From: Marthasterias glacialis
Taxonomy: Eukaryota > Echinodermata > Asteroidea > Forcipulatida > Asteriidae
Assembly (NCBI GenBank): GCA_911728455.2
Contig: OU452231.1
Location: forward strand, 12,617,838 to 12,681,837
Length of the DNA stretch: 64,000 nt
Direction of reading: 5' to 3'
Positions within the stretch are counted from its first letter, which is position 1. Each line of letters opens with the position of its first letter. The notes below the pieces were generated by a model. It made no database searches, had not been told where the DNA came from, and saw only the letters and a program-made list of their open reading frames with translations. This document shows positions 47,101 to 59,100 of this stretch, piece by piece. A program made the position numbers and the translations under genes.

Positions 47101-50100
47101 ATTTATTATAGAAAGCGTCCCTGGTTGCCAAGCCAACCGTACAAATATTTGTAGAATTTGACCAAAGTTTTCACTTAGCTATTTTATGAAATCATCTTTT
47201 AGAAAGTCGATTTGTAAAACGCACGTAGACCACCCTTTTGTTGTTGGATGTTTAGATCGTCGTTCCGTACAAAAAAACATACTACTGTTGGAGAAAACTG
47301 GTTTATAGTCAACAATATCATTCAATCATTATGTGGTGGCCCTGAAGGGACAATCACACATCGCAAATATCTTTGCAAGTATTTTGCGATGTCGCAAATA
47401 TTACCGCAAACATGTTTTGCACATAATATTATAAATGCAATTATGTCTGCATGCCAACAGAGATCTTTGTAAATTTATTCTAGCAGATAAAAACCAACAA
47501 TTGTATCTTATATGCACATGGATTTGGACCAACACAACCCCGAAAGTTGATCGGTTTAGAACATTTCAAGGGCACCAAGGCAATGACCAGGAGGTAACGG
47601 AGGCAATTGCCTCCGTTGCCCCCGTGGTGTTTGGAAGCAAACTTACTTGTCAACTGGCGTTTCCTTTGGGGTGATGGAAGCCAGTTTGACGATATTCTAA
47701 ACCATTTCAAGAAAGCCAAGTGTGATATGTACAAAATCCCACTGTATTCAAAGCAACTTAGTGTGCTTAAAGGGAAAAAAATATCAATTTGGGGATCACA
47801 AAATGACTGAAATTTAGTCTGGATGACCTTGTTCTATATGTCAACTCTCACTCGTCTCAACTTTTTCAAACAAAGATTTTAAATACTAGGGGGCAGAATT
47901 TCATAGAGGTGCTTAAGCACAAATGTAGCTAAACATAACAAAATTATGTTCACCAGAACAAGGTTACCACTTTCCTATTAATTTACCTTCTGTGACTGGT
48001 ATCCTGCTCATTTTTGCTTAGCAGAAAACTGTTAGGCAATATTTTCTGCCATTCAGTTTTTCTCGATCCTAATCAATTTTATTGTAGGCCCCTACCATTG
48101 TATAATTTATAATCATTTCTTTCGTCTCATTTTTTCTTCTTTTGCTGGCAGCAAGCGGATCCAGAGTGACTTCCATCTCACCGACCGCCGGCAGTCTTGC
48201 TGGGGCAACTCGGTTGACGATTAACGGCGAAGGTAAGGTACTTCTTTCGTCAACAAAATAAATGTTAAAACCATTATCAGACTGACTAATTGTAGTTTTG
48301 TGGCAGTTTTAATGGCATAATATTGTCAATTTTAGTTTTGCATAAAATGGTCAACAGGTGATTGTATTTTCTTAAAGTGCGTGTAGCAGCTTTAAGTTCG
48401 ACAAGTGGCCTTATTCCTTGAAGAAAGTCTAGATAAAGTCGAGATTCATTATTTCATTATCTGGATAACTGACATTCCGAAAGCCTCGTACTTTTATACA
48501 AGCCCGTTGTGTCAAAGGAATAGAGTTAAGTTGACAAGCGTTTCTATACATCAAGGATTTCATCCACCCATAACAGGCTCATTGGATCATGTGATGTGCC
48601 GGGCTCATTTAAAAGACGCTAGGTCCGATTTTTGGCCGATTAGACCCAACAATTTTGATTACAATTTTTGAACAGATATTGTTATAGATTCGGAAAAGTT
48701 ACAAGTGTTCATTTGAGGGTATTGTACGAAAACAAAATCCGCCACTGATAAGTGATAACTAATTAAAGACTAAAAATGAATTGTTGTCACGTCCATCAGC
48801 CATGTACCAACATTGTGACTATTGTGATGATTATGATTGTGGCATAAATTGTGCAAACTTCTTTTGTATATATTTCGTTTTGAAACAGCATCATCTGTCT
48901 AAATAGACCTTATGCATTGACGTCATCACGCCGCCATCTTAGAGGTAAATTGATGATGTAACAATGGAAACTCAGAGATTTGTACGCGCGGCGCACAGGA
49001 TTGGCCAATGAACAACCTCTTTGACCTCTAGACGAGGGCGCCCTACTCAAATGACGTCATGTGCATAAGGTCTATTCGTTTATAGAGAAGAACACTATTT
49101 TACAAAAAGTTCTTTCGGAAATCGGGCCATGCAACGTGAATTCTTTCCGTACACAGGTTTTAAGTGTTTCGACCTGTGCCGTTAACTGCACGTGCTTAAG
49201 CTGTTTTTTGTTGTTGTTGATTTTTTTATTTCTCATCGTCACTTTGTTTGTTGATTTTTATATTTCATTTGCTTATTATAAACATGTATTTATATATTGA
49301 TCAATATACAAAATCCAGGTATATAATTAGTTAAGATTTGCCTTGATTGGAGGCTCTTCCTTTGATTGGCCAATAAAACCAATTTCCCATGGCTTTTCAT
49401 TACAACAAACAGCCAGGTACACTTCCCTCTTGTTGACATTCAAATTAGATTTCATCTGATTTAAAAAACTGAAGGTAAATCTTGACTCAATCTATTCACG
49501 AGATGTCATTATAACCATATTTTATGCTCAATATGTAATTTAGATTATTTTTATTTTTATGCTTGAGGATTATTAATGTTTCGGCCCTCAGGATTTTCTC
49601 CGGATCCCTTTAGTTTTGGAGCTGGCAACGAAGACAAAGGAAACTTGGTGTTCCTGAGGACCGAGTTCACCACCATCGAGTGCGATGTTTTACCTTACTA
49701 CAGCAACAAGGAGAAGATAGTGTGCGACACGAGGTAATGTCTAACCTTAAATATTAACGGCTCGTATACGCTATTTGATTATAAATTCACAGGTTTGTTT
49801 CACAATGGGAGACTTTGGAATGTAAGTGTCTTCTGACTTAGGGTAGGTACATTGTCATTGCTTACGTAGTTATGGGCATGCGCATGAGAGCAGTGGGTAT
49901 ACCTTGGTAAGTCTGCTGCCACGAGATTATGAGTTCAAGAGAATGGCTGCCTTAGAACGAAAATCTGAGCAACTTTGCAATTCTTTATAATCTTTATAAT
50001 CACAGTTTGACAAATACGGCACCCTTTGTGATCTGACCTCAAGTGGTTGGTACGTGCAGTATCTGGGTGAGAGTTCATCTTTCCATGCACCGCCACAGGC

Positions 50101-53100
50101 CTGCTATAATCATGACGACATAGCCCCTTTAAATTGAATGACGTCCTCCTCAAAAATTGTGTGTGTTCTGTTCTTTTCCGTAGGTCTGTGGGCGAACCAG
50201 GCGCCTACGGTATATACGTCATCGTAGATGGGGTACCAGTGGAGTCTTACTGCTACTACTGCCGTTTCAACGTATGTCATTTCTCCCTCACTCTCGTTTA
50301 TGTAGTTCCTGTCATTTTCCGGCAAATAAGCGGCCAATTTAAAAGTCACGTTAATCTATTTCGTGCGAAATTGAAGCTCCTCAAAACAGTCATTTATTTA
50401 AATATGTTGTATATGTTAAAAAATTGTTGTTTGCGCGATGCAATTAAAAAAGATAACCTTTCAATTTAACAACGCACTCAAACAGCATTCAAATTCACAG
50501 CAGCTTTTCCCAAAGGTTTCTCGTTGCGCCTAATCTGCTAAATTGAAAACCGACATCCCATGGCTGAAAAGAACGCATTAGTCTACAATGAGCATATACC
50601 TAGGCCTAATGCTACATTCGTATGCCTCAAAGTGAAACTGAATGACGGTTTCAATGAGTTTTCAAACAAAAAAGTCCCCACGGCCACACGTGGACACCTT
50701 TACGTTTTGAATCAGTGTCCGTTAACGATAGTGTTTAGACCGATCCGTTGAGCCCCACCCCTAAAGATATTGACCAATCACAGCATTGGCTACATCACCA
50801 CTGTACACGTGCATTGGCTACATCACCACTGTACACGTGGGCAGCACAATGTGCGTCTCTTCAATGCCACATCACACACTGCACGACGTGAACGCGCGCG
50901 CTGTTAAGTACGCGCGCGCATGTGTACATTTCCCAATAGACCTTAATATGCACAAGACGTCATTTGAATAGGGCGCCCTCGCCTAGAGGTCAAAAGGAGG
51001 TTGTTCATTGGCCAATCTTGTGCACCGCGCGTACAATTCTGTGCGTTTCCGTTGTTCCATCATCGGTTTACCTCTAAGATGGCGGCTGGATGACGGCAAT
51101 GCATAAGGTCTATGGGATTTTATCGTGTCAGACCTTTGTCGGACTTTCGGCTGTGATTGGTCAACACGTAAAGGGCGTGGCTGAATGGATCGGTCTTCCA
51201 ATCAAAAGAGGGTTTCTGTTGGTGAATGCTCTTTATTTATTTAAACATAAGGTTAAACATAAAATAAGGTTTTCTGATTTTTCGTTCAAAAATAAGCCTT
51301 TGAAACTTTGTTTTTGACTGACAAACATTTCACTGTGTTAGGTGGCCTTTGCTGCGGCAATGGCCTTAGATTTTACGGTTATGTTCAAGCAACGGTAGAC
51401 ACAGTCATGCATGCATTCTGATTTATTATTTCTTATTATCTGTGCAAAGAATAAAAAAAAACTAACACTTAAAAGTTCTAAAATGTCTACATTAATAATA
51501 TCAGACACTCGTTCCCACCTGAACCTGTGGGTTTAGAGTCTTTTTGTTCTATTGTTGTGGCTGGCGCCTGTGACTCTGCAGAAACTCTACACACACACGT
51601 TCGCGCAGGTGATGAACTCGACTTGTCCACTTTGAAAACGTCATGAATTATTCAACTTCAGCGTGTGCTCTTTTACGGTTGCTATGGCAGTGTCACAACA
51701 CAATATTAAAACACCAATGCCCTTGATATCTTAATTGCAAATATCGAACGCTTGGTTGAAAACTCAATGTTGCAGTAATTTTGGCGTTGTACAATGGCAG
51801 AATGGCCTTAGCCTTTGAGTTCGTGTCGCTGAACTTTCAAAACTAATAACCACTAAAAAAAATGGACGTCACAGAATCGATGAATAAGAAAACTCACACA
51901 AGATATTTTTTTTAAATAAATATATGCAACAGACCATGCCACAACCAGGCACTTCGCATTCGGCGGTCATTACAGGCTGTATCTTTGGAAACGCCTCACA
52001 ACAAACAAATTGCACAATTTATAAAATCACACCTCATTTTTCTAAGATGTATTGTTACAAGTAATTTACAATTATATATTTTTTTAAATAAATATATGCA
52101 ACAGACCATGCCATAACCAGGCACTTCCTGCCAAAACTCAAAACTGGGTAATTTGCTCATCAAACAGATAATAAGATATTTCAAATGACACCCATACGAG
52201 CCTGTTTATTTAAGTATTTCTCAACATCATGTTTAAGACATCACATCACATTGATATTATTGGTGATGCTTTTGGTTGTCTTCGCTTTTAAAGTCATTTC
52301 ACTATATCCGAGAAGTGCCCGAGTTTGGCGTAGGATGTCACAATAATAATATCCCAAAGTCAGTTTCCCTTGTGGTTTATTGCTTGATACTTTTATTAAT
52401 ATCTATCCTTATACATTGATTGTTATCTGAGAAAACATGCTTGTTTAAAAAAAATGATAATTATACTATTGGTAAACCAGCGAACTCTCTCGGCCCGTGG
52501 GAAATTTTAAACATTGTCTTCGTTTTTGTTATGCTCATTCATTTGCCCATAAAAACCCATAGGGCCCCCTCCCCCCCCCCCAAAAAAAAAAAAAACCAAA
52601 AACAAAAAAAAAAACGCTAACTCGATTATGTTTTCCCCCGAAAAATAAACTTTGCAGACGATTCATTTTGCTTTCTATCTATTCTATTATTCCTATAACA
52701 GTACAGAACCGGCAACACTCCCACCATCGATTCCATCAAACCCTCTAGTGGGTTGCCAGGTAAGGATCCCGTTTCTGGTTCTGTCTTGGGGAAAAGTTTG
52801 TATAATTTTCATTCCTCCATTGTACCCTTCGAATTGTAAATTTAAGGGAAGTTTGTTGATTCCCTAACATACTAATGTGATGCTACGGGTCTCGAACACA
52901 AATCCGAGCAGCTTGTCCGTCCATTGATGTTTTGCACCACCACAGCTATGGCCGCCGCACGCGCGCGTCGACGCACACTGTGAATCCTCCATGCTGATTG
53001 GTACATAATGCACAACTGACGCGCTATTGTTGCGTTGCTCGTGTGTGCGGGGGGGGGGGCCGTGCTGCGGTGGTGTATTAGAACAATGAACTGGTCGGGT

Positions 53101-56100
53101 TGATGTAAAGCAAAGTCACCAGGCAATTTACATGGCCATGGCCACTTATAGTTTTAGGCGTGCCCAAAATAAGAAACATCGATTGTCTCTCATTTTCGCC
53201 ATATAGTAAGACATTAAATGTCTCTTAATGTCGCATGTGTTCCTTGAGCGTACAGTGTATACTTAGTTGCCTCCAAGTTCCTATTAAACGCAAGCAAAAA
53301 ATGAATGGTAATTTTTTTTGACTGAGCATTTTTAATTTGAATACCTTTAATCGTTGAGCTTATAAAATTGTAATCAAATAACAATATGATTATCTTATTA
53401 ATAAGTCATTAAGGCTACTGTTTACTTCTCTGCCCGTTGCTGTGTCAATTATGTTCCATTCTGCAGTTAAATTGATCTCTCCTCCACTCAGGCATGTAAT
53501 TAATTAGCCTAAAGTCAATGCGAGCGTGATGCCAATTTAATTAAAAAGACACTCCAACGAAAAAGACAAACGCGGGAGTTGTCTTTGTTTCGTAGGGGCA
53601 CAAGCCTTGACAAAAGGCTAGCATGTCAGTGGAGTAAAGTTCTATGAAGTGTAGAATTGAGAAAAGGCGACTTGTGACCAACAATGTTTGGGATATTTGC
53701 CTACTCAATCGTCACCACGAAGTCATAAAAAACGTCCTTACTGTCAATTATAGTATAATATTCGTGTATATAAAATACGGCCTTGTATGTTTCATGATAA
53801 CAGGAACGCATGTTGTGATTGATGGTAAAATCATAACCGATGTTTATGATCCAAGTAAAGCATTGGAGTACGAAGACGATGAGTATGAAGGCAAAAAACA
53901 GATTCTAAGGTATGCTTTAAATTAAAAAAAAATTGTCATAATGTATGACAATTGATTGAATAAATTAAGAGCGAAAACTCCACACCGCACCATAGCTCTA
54001 TGGACTAAGCATTCGGCGGTCATTATAGGCTGTAACTTCAGAAACGACCATAGAGCTATATATATATATATATGTATATATATATAGCACTATGGAAACG
54101 ACTCACAAAACAAATACACAATTTTTAAAATCACACATCATTTTTCTAGAAACAAACAGTATATGTTATTGTGCTTCAAATGTGTTAGTTTGTGAGACAT
54201 TTCGTGCCAAAGAACTTGTACTTTGTAGCCCTGAAAGAAAATGACTACAACTGTACCACCACTGCACAGTAGGCCTACTCTAGCAGACGACGCAGTGTTT
54301 GTTTGATCCACGACCAACAATGCATTTCACTTAAAATGGTGGCGCCCTGTGTGCCAAAGGGTGCTGCGGTAAGTGAAAACATCCACTCTGTTTAACCTCC
54401 TTTAAGCTGGGAAATCACTGGATTTAACTATTTGGAAAAGTTTCCATATCCGACTGCCACTTTCTAAGGGATTTTTCGATTTTTTAGTTGATGTTGGCTT
54501 TAATTTCCCTTTTTTTTTTATTTTTTATATTCCTCTCCAGGTATTAGTAGCTAAAACGCTAATTATTGAACTTTTAAAAGGACAAACCAAGCGGACATTT
54601 CAGCGCGCGGCCGGAACTTTCGCGCATTCATGCCCAAAGGTCTGGGGCCTTTTTGATGTATGTGAATCTGTATTCATTATTGCGTGATGCAGGCAGGGAG
54701 CACAACAAATGTAGTGACATACTAAAGAAGTGGTACTTGTGAGCAATATTACCAAGATTTGTAGGCTGATCACAGGCAACAAAAAAGGGAACATACAAAA
54801 AGAGACATTATTTAATCAGAAAGTTTGAAAATCTTAATAAATCACTTCTTTTCCAGATGGCAAAGATGATCATTAAAAATTCCCACTAACCATTATTTAT
54901 AAATAACCGTTTTATAACCTAACTCTAACTCTGACCCTTACCCTAACAATTTTTATTTTGATATCATGTTATTGTTTTATCCCTTGACATTAATAAATGA
55001 AATGATATGAGTAGTGAAAAAAACAAAAACAAAACAAAACAAAACAAAAAATTACTAACCCTGGCCTAACCCTAACCCTAACCCTAAAACCCTAACCCTA
55101 ACCCTATCCCTAACAATTTTTATATTTATATCATGTTACTGTTTTATCCCTTGAATTAAAAATAAATGAAGTGAAATTAGTCAAAAAAAAAACAAAAAAA
55201 AAAAAACAACCCTAACCCTAAAGCCCTAACCCTAACCCTAAAAATGAAGGCCAATCATGTCATTGAAGTGTGCTTCCTATTCCTAAAAAAATACTAACCC
55301 TAACCCTAACCCTAAAACCCTAACCCTAAAGCCCTAACCCTAACCCCAAAAATGATGGGCCCAATCGGTCATGAAAGCGTGCTTCCTATTCGTCTAACCC
55401 AGAGACCCCTACTAACCAATCAGGTCACGAAAAGAGGAGCGAGCAACATAGCCATCTTGATCATTGGTTGCATACAAAATAGTAGCCAATAAGAAGTCGC
55501 AAAACGAGGAGTGGGCTGAACAAATATTATAATTAACTCTGGGCCGTGGAAGAGGGCCACCAGTAAGAAATCACGAATTATGAGCCGTGGGAAGGGGGTT
55601 CACTGGCAGAACGAAAAGGAGGGTAAGACTAGAGAGCGGGCGCCGGGGGAGGGCGGTCGTATATTTTTTAAAACTCTTGTTGATTACCGCATGCAGCAGC
55701 TGCTGTCACATTTGAAACGAAGATTGTTTACAAAGGATGATTTGGGGGTGTCCTTGCGCTGCGACCATGAACACGTTTTCAACCCTTTAGAATTGTTCAA
55801 ACTTACTGTTCCTAGCTGGATACATTCTTCAACCCTTCTAGATAGGTAAGGATCAAAGTTTACTTAAATTCCATGGATATAAAGTGACAGCCGGATATGG
55901 CATTTTCAGCCAGATGGTCCATCCAGGTCAGAATAGACGTACGTGACACTGTCATTTGACATTTAGAGTGGTTAATAGAGATGTACTGGGGCGATGTAGG
56001 CCTACTCCTTTTTTTGAAAATTTGACTTGGTCTGGGCGGTTGTACACTACCGTCCAAGTCAAAATATAAAATTAAAAAAAAGTACAGCGCCCCAGTTACT

Positions 56101-59100
56101 GGGTCTAAAGTGTTATTTGAACCAACCAGATTCTCGATTGCTGTTGAATTTTGTGCAGTAAACCAGTATCACTAGAGTAGTAGTAGTACTAGTATCACTA
56201 TCAGTGAATCAGATTTTCTTGCTTAATTCAGTAATATTAGTATGTGTACAATTTATTCAATTGTTTGTTCTCTGCATTTCAGAATTTATTGGGGAAATTA
56301 TCAATGTGACCCATTTGATCCTGAGACCAATGAATTGTAAGTCAATTAAATTGAGTATGTCATTGTCAAGACTGTATTCATTGATTTAATATTATATATT
56401 ATCATTAGTCCATGGGAATGAAAGTTTAAGATTTGCTGTCAGACATTTTTTTAAATCGCATGCGGCTATTTTTCATAATTCATTATTTTGGTCCGACCGT
56501 TGGGAGGATGGACGGTTACGATCATTGCAACTACCGCGGCATGTGCACTTCTTTTACACGCAATAACCTTCTTGCAGCCACTTGGTAGACTCATGAGTTT
56601 ACCAGAGCTCAGACCACTCATATGACAGGAGAGAAACGGCAGTCGGTTTGCAGTGCACAATGTGAAGTGGATGCTAATTGCTAGACTTGTAGGGTTTGAA
56701 AACACTCATGACTTGCATGGCAAGTGGTCTATTGGTAAAATGCCTCAAGTAATTTATGTCTTTCTTTTTCCCCACCTGAAGGTACAATATCGCCTTGGAT
56801 AGTGAGGGTTCCATATACGGAGTCATTGATTGTGTTCCCAAAGGAACATTTGTCGGTTAGTATTGTGAAAGTTTCACGATATTTTGTGTGACATCAGCTT
56901 GTACCGCTTAAGTATGAGACGGCCCGAACTGCCACTGAAATTAGTGGTTACCTCATTCTTGTCATCAATATATTCACTATTCTGCTGTATAGTTTTCCTT
57001 TGGATAAATTACTGTCGAAAAAATTTGTCTGAACAATTTTCTTTTTTGAGTGGGAAAGATGCAGTTAATACACGTTCAGAAGATATGACAGTATGACATC
57101 TGTAAAGTAGATTCCACCTTTCCAACCAGAAACACTGCAGTAAACTCCTACTCTTTCATGACAAGTGTTTGGGGTCAGATTAAATGCCCTATCTAACCCT
57201 GTCTAGATCTTGTGCATGTGACGCCACCGACCGCTTGTGTAGCCTGGAAAATTAGTACACTAGTGAAATAAAAAATAAATAATAGATAAAATGAAAAACC
57301 TGATAAAAATGGCTAAGGGAAACTCGCTTGCAAAGAAAAAGAGAAATACCTGAGATTTTTTAAGGAAAAGTCGCGAGGAATTAAAAAATAAATAGAAACA
57401 ACGACAACTGTATTTTTGGAAAACAACAACAAAAATTATTTATTTTACCAAGCACAATTTAGGAGAAAACCATAAAACAACAATAATCAAAAAGAATCCA
57501 AATTAACTTTTTCTAACCCTTAAGCAAGGATCTGATCTAATTTATATCACTTAAAAATTTAAACCTTAATAAACACAAAGAAAAACCCAAAGATTAGAAA
57601 GAACTAACTTTTATAAATGAAGTCTTAAAAAAACCTGATAAAAATACCATAAACCAACACAGTGTCAAAATAGTGTCACGAATTAAGCACAGGGGATTTA
57701 ACACCGATTCCACAGCAACATCGGGCCAGGGCAGAAACACTGTGATGATAAACAGAGGAAACTGAAGAGATGTTTCTCTCTTGCTGCGAAGCTGCTGTCT
57801 GGGGGTTCCACGGTGTAAAAATCTCAACCACATGTTTGATGGACAAGGGAGCGTTGTTTATTGACCACCTAGGAAAACTATCCAGGGTGAATACACTACC
57901 AGAATTAAAAGTGTGGGCAAACAGGGGAGCCACTACCGCAAAAGTAGGTCAAAAAAAAGTGCTTATTATAAAAGACAACTAGTTTAGAGAAATAAAAATA
58001 GTTAATAAAATCAAAGATAATTTTGCCCTCCTACACTTGCAATAATTTTGGTGATCGCCCTACCAGCGTGTAACTGTTACAATTCTCTAGTCAGTGCGCG
58101 GCGCAAGATGCGGTATTGAGCCAATCACTGCAAAGAAATATCTTTTGCGTTCTGCTAAAATTATCTGCGTGGTGTTGCTGCGCGTCAGCCTGACACACGT
58201 GTTGATAAGTTTTGTGTAAATTTACCACATCAACTCAATTTACCAATCAAGTAAAAAATTACTAAATTCCTGCTAGAATCTGTTTAATATTTACAATAAA
58301 CATGAACCGCGTGTACTTTTCTTATGGAGAGGTGATCACCAAAGTGGCAATGTTGAAAGCCCATGTGTGATCTGTGATGAAGTTGCCCAAGGTCTAAATG
58401 GTGGTAGGTTTATTGGCCCATCTGAAGGACAAATCAGTGATGTATTGCTCAAAGAAACAAACTCCATTAAAACTTACATAACAGCAGACCTTGAATTTAA
58501 ACATGTCTTGCTAAGACCGCTCGGCCACTATGCTCCACAATGCCTCACATAAAATGGTCCTACCTGGTTCCCCCCCCCCCAACACTGTCCCACCACCCCC
58601 AAAACTGTCCCACCACCCTCTCATGTATTTGTAACATTGGAAGGCAGGGGGGATTCAAACTCCATCATTGTGTTGGATTCACAATCAAAACAACTTAATA
58701 GTTCTCACCCTAAGCGTTCATTTAGAGCGAGCATTTTCTGTAATCAATCACGTACATGCAGCTGAAAAGGAAACTCACCGGGCATGCAAGTGTTATGTTC
58801 AACACTTCTGAAACTGACTACTGTACAATAAAAGCATTTTTTATTACTGCTGAAGAGTCAACCAAGCATGAAATTAAATACCCTGTGTATAGTGTGCCAA
58901 GTACATATTAACACCATTGCTGTTGAGAGAAGGAACCAAAGTTACCTTGCAATGTAAATATTGGTTTACTTGCGGTCAATTCCACAGCTATGCTGTATTA
59001 TTTATTATTACTAGAAGTATATTTTTCTGGTAATGAAACCAAGGAACCCTCAAAAGTGCATTGCAGATACCTGTGAAGAGAAAATGCAGAGGAAATCTCT

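Noticed and set aside
57240..58030. Possible LTR or DIRS-type retrotransposon remnant
   Set aside because: The region has a distinct A-rich composition, but no repeats at its ends or coding motifs could be identified; it is left as intron.
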